From Panonychus citri (Eukaryota; Arthropoda; Arachnida; Trombidiformes; Tetranychidae): 64,000 nt of DNA. The notes under the pieces were generated by a model. It saw only the letters and a program-made list of their open reading frames with translations, did not search any database and was not told the DNA's origin. The stretch spans positions 62,001 through 126,000 of the forward strand of contig NW_026515497.1 in NCBI RefSeq assembly GCF_014898815.1, in the 5' to 3' direction. This document shows positions 53,661 through 64,000 of the stretch, in pieces. Positions within the stretch are counted from its first letter, which is position 1. The number at the start of each line of letters is the position of its first letter. Made by a program: the position numbers and the translations under genes.

Positions 53661-56600
53661 TTAGTTGGATTTTTCTACAACCATTTTAATTATTCTCTCG
53701 ATTTTTTCTTCATTCCTGAGAATTGCTGCTTTTCTGATTGAGATGCTTTCGTAAAGTCGACTAATATCACTGTCCAAATGTTCTAACTGTATTCGAAATG
53801 GTTCTAAGTGAGTATCGATTGAACTTTTCTCTTCTTGCAATTTAATCATATTCTTTGAATGTTCATCAACCCAACCTCGAAGTTCAGTAACAATTGAATT
53901 AATATCTTCCTGAAGATAGTCCAAAATCCGACCTAATGGTGTGGCCAGTTGGGTTAACCGTTGAATGTTTTCCCTTAACTTGTTGATATCACGGGAAGCC
54001 AAAACATTGGATAGATGACCATTGGTCACATTCAATTGTCCATCGGTTTGATTATTACCTTCCAAAGCTACTTTGGTTTCGATTAACTGTTTAACCAAAC
54101 TACCCTTTGACTTGTCCTCTTCGGTGACACCAATCGAATGACCTTGTAACAAAACACTCGACTCAATGGTACTTGCAAGATCGTCTTTAACCTCTTGAAC
54201 TATAAACATGGCATCTTCATCTTCATCTTCATCTTGATCACTTCTCTCTCCACCACCACCACCACCACCAAGGGCACTTTTATTTCCACCCCTAAGTACA
54301 CTTTTTCGTCCACCAGCACTTGTACCTGGTCGAACCTTTTCTGTAATCAAATTTTCCACCGGTTCTGATGAAGATAATATTCTCGATTGGTCAATACTCG
54401 GCGAGTCCATTAGTTCACGTTTAGTGACCACTTTAGGTGGAGCCGCTCTCGCTGTAGTGGGACGAGCACTGGGCCGTGGTGACCTGGGTGTATGAGATAT
54501 GGTGGTTCCTGTTGGTGGACGAACCATTAATTGAGGAAGACCTGATCAAATCGAGAGAGAGGAAAAAATAATCAATTAACAAACGAATCAAATTTGAATA
54601 AGTTAATCATGTAAACGGTTAAATTGCAATTGAAATAAAAATTGTGTCATTCATCAACAATAAACAATTAAATTGATTGTTGTTGTACCAAGAAAATTAC
54701 ATGTTTATCATTTAATTGATCAATTAACTGGATTGAGAGTGTATACTTTTTTTCACTTACATAAATTAATCATATTCAATAGTAATTTGGTTTTATTTTT
54801 TCAATAATCAAGTAATTACCCATTTAAATTAACTGTTTGATTAATCAAAATTTGTTAACATAAACAAAAATTAAATTGTAATTTGAAACAATCAACTTGA
54901 ACTCGTCCATTTAATTTTATCAAGCAGATGATTCGTGATTCAAGTAAATCAAACAATTTAAAAGTTAATCAAAAATCTGGTTATTAGAAAACAATTGAGG
55001 ATAAAATGTTTAACAAGTTAATTGTAAGGAGACACTTTGATTACAATTGTAAATCTCTAATTGTTACAATCAATTGAAACATTTGAATTAGATTTACATG
55101 TAAATATAAATAAATGATAATATTGAAATTGATTACAACTGATTAGACTAATGATCCGAGTCTAATATTTAAATTGCTACACTTTACAAAGGATAATTGA
55201 ATTGATTACGATTGAAAAGCTAATAGAAACAATTAACTACTATTACAATTTTAATTATAGAATTAATTTTTCTCCCCGTTGGCAATTTATTTAATTTTGT
55301 TCTGCAACTTTTTTTGTCAATGATAATCACAATTCTAACCGGAAGCCAATTTAGTTAGAATCACGTTTATCTACTTGATGATTAACCTTAACAATTTAAT
55401 TTTTCTGTTCCTAATCATCTTAATCATGATCATTCATCGTTCACATTAATCAGGATTGGTGTATAATTAAGATTGTCTGTGACCAACAATCAACATCAAA
55501 CGAATGTAAAAAAAAAATATAATGAGAATAATCATTTGTTGTTGTTGTTGTTGATTGTTGATTGTTAATTGTTAATTGGGAGAGAAAGTTAATCAACAAT
55601 GAATGAATTGTTAACATACCTTTTCGAGGTAAATCAGTTGAAGATTCATCTACGGACGTAATTGTTTCACCTGGAGCATTAACTGACTGATTATCTTCCG
55701 GTTTCATCATTTCATCATCATCATTTTCCGTGATTAATGAACTTTGATTAGTAATTAAATTTGAAGAATCAACAACACTTTTTGCAGAATTAATTTTATC
55801 TCTTAATTCATTATCAAAATTTTCATTATGATTATCATTTTGATCTTTTTCATCTTGATCATCATTAACATCACCTAATCCTCTGGTTCGATAACTACCT
55901 GGTCTACTATTAGCTGGGGTTTTAATTTCTTTAATTGCTGAATTTTCTCGAGAATTTAGTTGATTAGTATTTTTACCAATTGATTGTTCAGTTTTGCCAT
56001 CATTTGTCGAGGATTTTTTACCTTTCGATCCAATTGATCCTGATTGATTACTATTAACGGCCGATGGTGTTGACTTTTTACCTGGTCGATTAATTGTTTT
56101 ACTGTTTACACTTTTAACAGTTGATTTGGTTACTGTTGTTGATGGTGAGTCTTTTTTACCACCACGAGTTGAGACAATCGCTGCTTTACCGAGTAATTGA
56201 AGGAACTGATTAGTTTTATCAGGTTCAAGACCAGCGACAATTTTAGCTGCCTTCACATCAACGGGCTTACCTAATGTTGAACCTGAACACAGAAATTAAA
56301 CCAACAGAATTAAATTAAAGATTCTAATCATTACTGATTGATTGATCATCTAAAATCTTAGGATAATGGAGGATGAAACCAAAGATTGTCCTTTCACACT
56401 TTGATTTTTAATTGTTATTCGCTAATTGTAAACAATTCTTACCGACAATGTCAATTACTTTCTGAAGAAAATCAATTTTGCCTTCTTTATCTTTCTGAAT
56501 TGATTGATTAAGATCATCGGAATTAAATGAATCCTTCATGTAACCAGTTGAACTAATAACCTGAATCAAAAGGAGAGAAACAAATTTCATTATCATGAGA

Positions 56601-56900
56601 TCAATTGTTGACTGAATTAAGATTAAAATATCATCATTAAAGGTAAGAAAATTCATATATTTGCAAAAAAAAGGTGAACAATTAAGTGAAAATTATATCT
56701 GTAGGTTGATCAGATTACTGATTGTTGGTAATTAACAATTAGATGATTCAACTTACGTTTATGATGATATCATGAAGAAATTTAAATGGAGGTCGTTTTA
56801 ACAACTTCTCGGTTAGAATTGGTTTCTTAATTATTTTACTTAAAATGTCTTGAGTTGATTTAATCAATTTACTATCAACATTTACTTGATTTGTTGACAT
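53661..56900 (-). CDS. IFT54: Intraflagellar transport protein 54 (TRAF3IP1/MIP-T3)
   Basis: IFT54 is an IFT-B complex subunit that links tubulin/microtubules to ciliary transport. In arthropods it would act in sensory-neuron cilia. Four exons (56900-56757, 56560-56443, 56282-55620, 54541-53661) join in frame to about 601 residues. The N-terminal calponin-homology-type domain (1 to about 115) holds the family signatures KKPILTEKLLKRPPFKFLHDII and GKIDFLQKVIDIV, followed by AAKIVAGLEPDKTNQFLQLLGKAA. The middle is Ser/Lys/Asp-rich and unordered. A motif RPSARPTTARAAPP corresponds to the conserved 'RPGSARPAPPR' before the end. The last 130 residues are coiled coil with ATPLGRILDYLQEDI and ILRNEEKIERII, as in human IFT54. 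All splice sites are canonical. Confidence 0.93.
54542..55619 (-). other. Intron 3 of IFT54
   Basis: 1,078 bp, AT-rich. A TTG-rich run lies at about 55537-55570. No other feature seen. Confidence 0.6.
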
Positions 56901-57544
56901 GATTGACTGTTGAGTGGTTAAATTAATTGTTTCAAGATTAAATTCAATGGTTAACAATCAATTTGTTTTGTTTTGAGCTTCACATTGGTTACCATGGATT
57001 TTTGAATTATTGTGTTTACTTTATTCACAATTAATGAGATTTAAAATGTTATGATTAATTGAATATCAATTGTTTTGGAGATATACCGGAATTATGTTCT
57101 GAAATCACAATTCAATTTAATTATTGTGATTATTTCTTCACCATTGTGACAGTTTAATGTAAATACCTTTTTTCTCACACAAATAGCTGATTGTTTGTAA
57201 AAGTTATTTCCTTGTGAATGAATTAACAATCGCTATTTAAGTTTATTTAGTTATCTAATTAAGATCTATTTTGAGAAAGTATTAATAATATAAGTTGCGA
57301 AAACTTGTTTCTCACTTTTATATATATAATAGATCAATTTTATGTTTTCAATTATCAGTCTCTCTCTCATCGATTGATGATTTTGATTTCTTTTCCATAC
57401 TGATGATTTTCATTTGTGTTAGTCAATTTGATTGAGAAATAAATTGATGTACTATTGATGTTTGATGACTTGAGTGATGAGTCTGAGTTAATGATATGTT
57501 TGTAATTGTAGGTTTTGATTGGCATCTTATTTTTTGGTTTAATT
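56901..57544. other. Intergenic between IFT54 and ICMT
   Basis: IFT54 5' region and ICMT 3' flank. The minus frame at 57367-57555 mostly covers the 3' UTR and is not called. Nothing else is visible. Confidence 0.35.
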
Positions 57545-58572
57545 TCATTCACCAAATGGGTATCCAGAAATGAATGGAAGTCGAGTGGGTACTTTTCTTT
57601 GGTATTCGATATATTCTAGTCCAAAAAAGTCTACCAGCAACATTTCCTCATCACGAATTCGTTCATAAAAAAATTTCCAAGTAACAACGATGTAAACAAC
57701 AAGGCAAACTGGATTGGCCAATAAAACCTAAAAACAAAAATACACAAGAAAAAATATACAATTAGAAATTTGTAAGGCTTGTCTTTGATTTAAAATTAGC
57801 CCAATTTGATAATTACCTGAGTTCCAATAGCCCACCAAAACCATCCAACATAAGCTGGATGTCGAGACCAAGAGTAAACACCGTGAGTAACCAGAACGTG
57901 ATCTCTTGATCTTCTTGTTTGAATTGTGTGATCAAAGTTTGTTCTTGCGGTCAGAATGGCCAATTTACGAAGAGCATCGCCAACTAAACACATAACCAAT
58001 CCGACAATCATAATGTAAATATTAGACTTGATAGAAGTTGAGAAATGAAGTTCAATGAAATATTCGCCGACTGCAGTTATCATGGCTGTATGATAGGCAA
58101 CACTGTGATTTAACATGAAAGATTCAATCTTAACCGAATTGGGTTTAGTTATTGCTATGGCTAAGTACTCAGAGAAATGGAATAAGCTGACAATGGTCAG
58201 AAATAGAAAAAATGGAATCCAATGAATTGGAACAATTGAACAATAAGCCAAACTTAGGCCGAAAATAGATCCAAGTAAAGTTGACCGCCAAATTATCTGG
58301 AAATAAAAATCAAATAGAATAAGAAACAAAGTCTATGGTAACAATTGACAGAAAATACTTACTTGGTAATCATAGTTTACTTGGGAATAAATGAAGTAAC
58401 AAATTAGTTGTACTATTATGATTAATGCCACATAAGGGATGGCCCATAATTGATTAAATAAATCATTAAAGGTTGATATTGAGAAGAGTAATAAGATGAC
58501 AGGAAAAACACTTAATGAATAGATGAAGCTTTGTAAACTAAGTTTACCATTTGGACAAAGGTTGTAGAACAT
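57545..58572 (-). CDS. ICMT: Protein-S-isoprenylcysteine O-methyltransferase
   Basis: Methylates the C-terminal prenylcysteine of CaaX proteins such as Ras, using S-adenosylmethionine, in the ER membrane. Three exons (58572-58363, 58296-57817, 57727-57545) join in frame to 290 residues, very close to human ICMT (284). Many hydrophobic spans are present. The C-terminal catalytic part holds the family hallmarks: FSEYLAIA, NHSVAYHTAM, ALRKLAILTARTNFDHTIQ, then HGVYSWSRHPAYVGWFWWAIGTQ. In the last exon come YERIRDEEMLLVDFFG and the end YQRKVPTRLPFISGYPFGE. Intact. Confidence 0.95.
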
Positions 58573-59355
58573 GTTCCTTGGTGTAAAAAAAGATTCATAA
58601 AAGATTAAATCAAGAGCGTAGAATTAAAATTCCATAAGATAAATGACAATATTGATCAGCATAATTAACAACATTAACCAATGAGAAATGGAAACTCAAA
58701 TCAACCCAAATGTCAGATCCTTGAGATCAGGTGGAAATGTTTTTCGCATCAATAGAAAATGTGAAACATGATAAAAACAAAAGATCACAGGAAAAAAACA
58801 AGAAAAATATTAATTAATTGTAATCAAGATATGGGATTGAGGTGTAATTCAACAATAGAGGAAGTAAATTAAATCAACAATAATCAGGTTAGAAAAATGA
58901 AAAGAAAAGATTGAGAAACAAATTTACCGGTAGAAACACTTTGAGTTGAAAATGGTGAAGATAAAGTAAAGAATCAATCCAATTGTTGTGAACAATTTAA
59001 TCAAGAGAATAGTCCAGAGGACAATCAACAAGCCAATCACCTAAATCACTTTAATTGTGTACAATTAATTAACAAAGAAAAATCGAGAGAGACAATTACA
59101 ATTGCGAATGAAAAAAAAAGGAAATCAAATCAAATGAGAAAAAGAAAACATCTGACATCGAACATCGATTATTGATCTTCGATATATCGAAAAGAATCAT
59201 ATGTTGACCTTCCGTTTGTCTTCATCTTTTTTTCTTGAATCAATTTTTTCTTCATCCAATTGAATTGTTTTCTAATTGGAATTCAATTTTTTGTTGTGGA
59301 ATTAATTAATTGTTCTTTTTTTGTTCTTTGTTTGCTTGCAGTTTCATCCGGCAAC
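58573..59355. other. Divergent promoter region ICMT / 112-aa mitochondrial-type gene
   Basis: Contains ICMT upstream DNA and the leader of the plus-strand gene at 59356. A strong acceptor (TTGCTTGCAG at 59332-59341) just before that ATG implies a 5' non-coding exon. Its donor is not identified. Confidence 0.4.
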
Positions 59356-59694
59356 ATGAGTGCTCTCAGGGTTTATTCGAATCTTCTTAAACACAATCCT
59401 TCTGCTGCTCGAAATATGATTACTCGTTTTGCTCATGGTGGTGATCGTATCTCAAGAAACACTTTCCCTCGGGCTGGGCCTAATCCTTTCGCTGAGCCTG
59501 AATGGTTTTTTAATCCAATACACAAAGTAATGAAGAAAGTTATGTTTGCTACCATCGTCTGGGTTTGTGTTGATGTTAGATACTTTGGTGGTTATCGTGA
59601 AAATGGAATCCCTTTTACCATTCAATTTATAAATACCCTATTTCCCAGTGTTCCGAAACGTTATGAACATCATCCTGAAATTGGGCATCATTAG
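59356..59694 (+). CDS. Small single-span, probably mitochondrial protein (112 aa)
   Basis: The N-terminus is Arg/Ser/Ala-rich without acidic residues (MSALRVYSNLLKHNPSAARN), like a mitochondrial targeting sequence. Then comes PFAEPEWFFNPIHKVMKKV, a hydrophobic span of about 14-18 residues (61-76), and a His-rich end (YEHHPEIGHH). Size and plan recall small accessory subunits of respiratory complexes, but I cannot name one. The frame runs upstream through the acceptor site, so the ATG at 59356 after the AG is chosen. Confidence 0.55.
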   Translation: MSALRVYSNLLKHNPSAARNMITRFAHGGDRISRNTFPRAGPNPFAEPEWFFNPIHKVMKKVMFATIVWVCVDVRYFGGYRENGIPFTIQFINTLFPSVPKRYEHHPEIGHH

Positions 59695-61244
59695 AATTTT
59701 CTCCTTTACTATTTAGCAAAAATTTGGGACATCAAGTTCATCTCACTATCTTTCAACATTTAACTCATTTAAATGTTTTCAAGTCAATTGGATTTAAATT
59801 ACATCTACACCATTTACCCTAACCCGTTAAAGAAGCAGAAAAAAAATAATACTATATATTGTTAACCACTTTGGATTGAAAAAAAACGAGCTGGTTAAAT
59901 TCAATTGTAATTAGATCGATTCAATGTTCAGTTAAATAAATAATTTTTAGGCTTATGGTTTAAACCTGAACTTTTAAATTGTTGATCCTCATCACCTAAA
60001 ACCAGGGAAAACAAAATCGGAAACCCAACGAATCAAATGTTCACCAATACTTCGGACTTTTAAAAGCCATTCGGACACTCAAACTTCAACCCAATCAAAC
60101 AGAAATTCTAATCAATTGTAATCAATAGAAATTCAATTTAAAAATGATGTTAATCAGATCATATTATCAATAGATTGAAAAATTAATCTAAATGATTTTC
60201 CACCGATACTTAAAATCCATCATAACGGTCTTCAAATAGACTCAAAGAAATCACCCTTTTCCAGGCTAATTAACAATCAATTGTGAAAGAAAAGTTCAAC
60301 TTGCCCTCCTAACTAAATTAACCTTCCAACAAAATCAATTAAGATTAAAAGACTTAACCAAACGGGAATTGTAAACAACCCTTTTCAAGGTGACCTCTTA
60401 TTTAGAGGTTAATATTCAAGCGACAAACCTGAAGACGAACAATATTGAATAGAATTACCTTTACCCCGACCAATTGGCCATTTAAATTTCCTCAACAATT
60501 AGATGAATAATCTAATTGAATAAAAGAAAACTAGATTTACAAAATGTAAACAAAGAATTAGTTTTCTTTTTCTCCTCCAAAAACAACACAAGTGACATTT
60601 TAATATTTTCTCTCTATATTATCAACAGAAAAGTTGTTTTGTTTTCTTTTGTTCCTGTTAAATTATTTTTCTCAATCAAAATGAGAAACAATTGATTTCA
60701 TAAGCAGATTTACCTTTCCAATCCATTTTGAAACAGGTTAGTTAAGGTGTATTTAACCTCTGTGTGTATCCTTAATTCACCGGAGAATCTTGAATAATGA
60801 ATCAACTAATCAACTCAATCATCATGTTTCCTAATGTTTTCATTTTTGTTTCTTTCCTTTTTTTTCAGCTTCTTTTTTGCTTTGTCACTGTGATTCAGCG
60901 GATTCAATAATCATCTCTCTTGGTTTCTATTTTGTTTTGCTTCAACAATCAAAGTAAAACATTATATTGATTGATCGTCTTCGGTTTCCCTGATCTTTAC
61001 TTTTTCTGGCCTTTTTATTTTCTGCTTATTCTATTGCTTTGGTTACCTGTTGGTTTCTGTTTTTCTCTCACTGTTGTTGCTTTTATCTCTATCGTTGTCT
61101 TGTCTCTTTCTTTCCTTTCTTTTGTTTCCTTTTCTTTCTTTCTTTCTCTACTCTTTGGATTACCCACTAGTCTAACAATAGTTTACCTGTTAATAGATTG
61201 ATTTATCTTGTGATATACTATTAATACTATTACGGTGAAAAACC
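59695..61244. other. Intergenic and small-Maf 5' region
   Basis: Nothing coding. T/C-rich runs (about 60840-60870 and 61060-61160) look like UTR or intron polypyrimidine sequence in front of the Maf gene. The hydrophobic ORF at 60971-61201 is a by-product of this composition. Confidence 0.35.
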
Positions 61245-61817
61245 ATGCGGGCCAAGGAAGGAACACATTTGAAGAAAAAAGGTAACCTCAAACAGGAGAA
61301 GAAATTAAGTCTTTCCTCAGATGATGATGATGACTTTGATTTAGTTTCAAATGAGGAATCAATGGAGATGGATGGTGTTAATTGTTCCATTACTAGTATA
61401 AGTGATTCATCTTCTTCTGCAAGTGCTATTACCTCATCTTTACATGGAGCTGGACCAATTCCTGGACAGATAATATCTGATGATGATTTGGTTACTCTTT
61501 CTGTTCGTGAACTTAATCGACAATTGAAAAACTCTGGTCTATCTAAACAAGAAATTATTCGAATGAAACAACGACGACGTACACTTAAGAATCGTGGTTA
61601 TGCTGCTTCTTGTCGTAATAAAAGATTAGAGGTTAAAGGTGGACTGGAAGGTGATAAAATGCTGGTCGAAGAGGATGTTCTAAGAGTAAAGGAAAATGTT
61701 TACAATTTGAGACAAGAAATTGAAGAGATTCGAGATAAATTTGATGAACTTAAACGACACGCTTCTCAACAGGGTATTTTAATTCCACCAGAATTAGCCC
61801 ATTTCATTGATTTCTGA
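61245..61817 (+). CDS. Small Maf bZIP transcription factor
   Basis: Small Mafs dimerise with CNC factors (such as Cnc/Nrf) and bind MARE/antioxidant response elements. 190 residues. After an acidic Ser/Asp-rich N-terminus comes the extended homology region (SDDDLVTLSVRELNRQLKNSGLSKQEI, about 83-109). The basic region follows (RRTLKNRGYAASCRNKR, about 115-131) with the Maf-specific Tyr, then a leucine zipper (about 140-170). No transactivation domain, as in MafK/F/G and fly maf-S. The N-terminal extension of about 80 residues is longer than in vertebrate small Mafs. Confidence 0.92.
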   Translation: MRAKEGTHLKKKGNLKQEKKLSLSSDDDDDFDLVSNEESMEMDGVNCSITSISDSSSSASAITSSLHGAGPIPGQIISDDDLVTLSVRELNRQLKNSGLSKQEIIRMKQRRRTLKNRGYAASCRNKRLEVKGGLEGDKMLVEEDVLRVKENVYNLRQEIEEIRDKFDELKRHASQQGILIPPELAHFIDF

Positions 61818-63076
61818 TTATATTTTCCACTGGAATCATCAAGGAAAATAATTGTCACTTAAATCGAGAACGAAAGACTTTGATCACCGGCGGCAGCGGC
61901 GGCGAGATGGTTAATTTCTTATTGTTTTTCCTTGTTGATAACTCATCAAATTACCTCAAATACTTGACGTTCAAATACTTAATTAGTAAATATCCATTCC
62001 GATCTGATTGTTTCTTAGACCAATAATAAGAATAATCTGATGATATGTTCAAATATAATCAAAAGGTAAGAACGATTTCTAATTTTTTTTGTATAATCGA
62101 AATTCAAATCGTAATTACTCATCTAACAATCAATTTTATTTCTCCCTCTTTTCTTTATATTAATAGAAAACTTAACGACTGATTGATCTCCTCTACAGAA
62201 TTAATTATCTTGGCTTTTGACTGAATCACTAAATATTGAGTGACCGAAACATGTCTGTCATCATCACCAACAATACCTAATCATCATCTTTTTATATCAA
62301 TACCATCATCATTTAGGTGAAACCATTAACACTCATAAATCAGAATTATCATCAACTTAATCGTCGTGATGAAGAGATAATCATTTAACCGGAATCACAA
62401 TCTTCATTCACAATTTAACAAACAAGACAAGGAGAGAGAGAGAAAGTAACTTGACAAAATGTTTATTATGACTGATTATTAAGAAGGAAAAAAGCAGATA
62501 ATCAAAGTACCGCTGATTGGATTAACCATTTTAATGCAATTACCTCGATAATTAATTGACTTTTCTTTTCATCAAGAAGATGATGTTGGCTCTCGATATT
62601 CAAACAATTGACTGAAGATTATATCAATCTACCACCGAATAGATTTGACTGGATGACAAATAGAATCGTTTTCTGTTGATTCGCTTTTAATTGTACAAAT
62701 CATTTTGGTTCATCAACCGTGTGGATTTAACATAATGTAACTAAAAAGATTTGATTTAACCTTGTTCGGTGTTTTAATCTCTCTGATGGGAGAGACAATA
62801 ACATTTCAACATTTTCTAGAAATAAAATGGTGTTTACCTTCATGAGGACTAGTTATTGAATCGTTTATTCAACTTACCTCCAACGTAATCGTGTTAATTG
62901 TTAGCAGAGGGATCAGTTAAAACGTTTCTTTTGTGAAACAATTAAAACCTGTGAACAAATTGTTTACCTTTTATAATGATAAATTTGTGTTTTCTTTACC
63001 TTCATTTATCATTACCTGTATTTGTAGCATTTACTAATAATATTATTTGCTTCATCTGGTTTGGTAGTTATATTGG
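61818..63076. other. 3' flanks of the convergent Maf and PGAM5 genes
   Basis: No gene seen. A local GC island of GGC/GGCAGC units at about 61887-61904 stands out in the AT-rich context. Confidence 0.35.
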
Positions 63077-63739
63077 TTAGGTGGTTGTGAGTTTGCCTTG
63101 GGGAATGAAACCACAATCACCGACAGTATAAACAGTTACTCGACCACTGGGACGAATTGCGATCCAGGTTAAACTACAATTGTGAAGAGAAAACCGTAAC
63201 CATGCTTCTGGAGGTAATTGTAATGCTCTACAGACAAAATAACGAATGACATTTGCATGGCAAACAAATATCTCGTAACTGTCCACCTTTTGATCGGGTG
63301 TTGCACGATAAAAGTATCTACGAAAAGCTGCCTCAATCCTTGGACCATCGGTAAAAGCTCTTACATTGTTTATCTCTTTATTATTTGAAGGTTCTGGTAA
63401 GATGGGTAATCCTTCACGAAGTAGATCACTACTAGAAACAGGTACATCAGGTAATTCTTTACAAATTATTTGAGCTGTTTGTTTGGCCCGGGTCATTGTT
63501 GATTGAACAATTTGTGAATAGGGAAGATTTAATTCCTTTAATCTTTGAGCAGCAAGGTAGGCCTGTTGTCGACCAAGTTCAGTTAATGATCTTTCCTCGT
63601 CAGTTTTACCATTTAATGTATACTGACCATGTCGGATAAATAATAAATGTCGACTTGCTGTTACTTTGGCTTTTTGTAGTTTCTCTTGTGATGATTGTTT
63701 ATCATCTTCGGCACGAAATTTACCTTCCAATGTTTTCAT
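63077..63739 (-). CDS. PGAM5: PGAM5-like mitochondrial Ser/Thr/His phosphatase, short N-terminus
   Basis: PGAM5 is a histidine-phosphatase-superfamily member that acts as a protein phosphatase on the mitochondrial membrane, in mitophagy and cell-death signalling. The 220-residue product holds the catalytic set: RHG (in LLFIRHGQY, about 35-37), SSMTR-like QSTMTRAKQT, LLREGLPI and the second histidine in FVCHANVIRYFVCRALQLP. The TDG.RIEAAFR region and the end GDCGFIPQGKL also match. Human PGAM5 has about 60 more N-terminal residues including a transmembrane helix and the WDxNWD oligomerisation motif. None is found before this ATG, and only 118 bp separate it from the MCCC1 stop. Confidence 0.9.
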   Translation of the reverse strand: MKTLEGKFRAEDDKQSSQEKLQKAKVTASRHLLFIRHGQYTLNGKTDEERSLTELGRQQAYLAAQRLKELNLPYSQIVQSTMTRAKQTAQIICKELPDVPVSSSDLLREGLPILPEPSNNKEINNVRAFTDGPRIEAAFRRYFYRATPDQKVDSYEIFVCHANVIRYFVCRALQLPPEAWLRFSLHNCSLTWIAIRPSGRVTVYTVGDCGFIPQGKLTTT

Positions 63740-63857
63740 AAGGGTATCAGATTGTCTAAGATCACCATTTTTAAATCACCAAAAATATAAATTGATAGAA
63801 ATTAATTAATGAAAAGTTCATTTGGGTAGAATAGTTTTTCACAATTAATCAACCTCA

Positions 63858-64000
63858 TCATTGATTATCGTCTAGATTCACCAATTTAACTAATCGTGAA
63901 CCTTTTTGAACATTTTCACCCGCTTTGAACATGATCCTTTCCACTTTCGATTTGACCTTTGCTTTAATTATATATTCCATTTTCATAGCCATCATAACGA
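63858..64000 (-). CDS. MCCC1: Methylcrotonyl-CoA carboxylase alpha subunit, C-terminal end (partial)
   Basis: The minus strand enters at the window edge and reads the end of a biotinyl domain: MAMKMEYIIKAK with the biotinylated lysine in the MKM motif, then ERIMFKAGENVQKGSRLVKL, stop at 63858. The A-M-K-M-E-x-x-I-K-(A/S) sequence and immediate C-terminal end fit MCCC1 (leucine breakdown, mitochondrial matrix). Propionyl-CoA or acetyl-CoA carboxylase biotin domains are the alternatives. The rest lies outside the window. Confidence 0.75.
   Translation of the reverse strand, partial: VMMAMKMEYIIKAKVKSKVERIMFKAGENVQKGSRLVKLVNLDDNQ

Noticed and set aside
59260..59355. Upstream extension of the 112-aa protein
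   Set aside because: Reads through a polypyrimidine tract and TTGCTTGCAG acceptor, so it is most likely intron.
60971..61201. Hydrophobic 76-codon ORF before small Maf
   Set aside because: T/C-rich UTR or intron sequence translated as Phe/Leu/Ser; no relation to a family.

Overview
The window is eukaryotic nuclear DNA. It is AT-rich, genes carry short GT-AG introns (about 65-105 bp in the compact genes) and lie on both strands. A secreted chitin-binding (CBM14) cuticle-type protein and an MH2-domain protein resembling arthropod Expansion/Rebuff point to an arthropod. Base composition and compactness would suit an acariform mite, but that is only a guess.

Layout. 0.6-6.1 kb: divergent PELP1/RIX1-like (minus) and Integrator subunit 12 (plus) genes share a 355-bp promoter, followed by a 49-aa secreted peptide gene (minus). 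6981-24836: an almost complete Polinton/Maverick (adintovirus-like) element of 17,856 bp with identical 70-bp terminal inverted repeats and a 5-bp target duplication (TTAGT). It carries integrase, packaging ATPase, major capsid, penton-like, core, small membrane and minor proteins, Ulp1-like protease and protein-primed DNA polymerase B. It also carries accessory genes: a TBP-like protein, a PC4-like protein, two BIR/RING (IAP) proteins and several unknowns. 24842-28336: the flank shows that the host locus is tandemly duplicated (A1-[Polinton]-B1-A2-B2). The A2/B2 junction is an intact empty insertion site. 27.9-31.7 kb: MH2-domain gene (minus). 32.7-39 kb: a transposon graveyard with a TA-flanked fold-back MITE, LTR remnants, a TTAA-flanked inverted-repeat element and a hAT-like MITE with an 8-bp TSD. 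39-51.5 kb: no recognisable gene. 51.6-64 kb: a dense host gene run with CBM14/CPAP1-like protein (+), IFT54/TRAF3IP1 (-), ICMT (-), a small mitochondrial-type protein (+), small Maf bZIP (+), PGAM5 (-) and the 3' end of MCCC1 (-).

The most interesting system is the Polinton's apparent private transcription module. It has a two-repeat TBP homologue that keeps all four DNA-intercalating phenylalanines and a PC4-like coactivator domain protein. TATATAAG/TATAAAAG-type boxes lie about 27-37 nt upstream of the start codon of seven of its genes on both strands. The two IAP genes suggest control of host-cell death. The element is decaying: at least six of its genes carry frameshifts or stops, while the neighbouring host genes are intact, so it is probably not currently functional. 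Its termini are nevertheless still identical.
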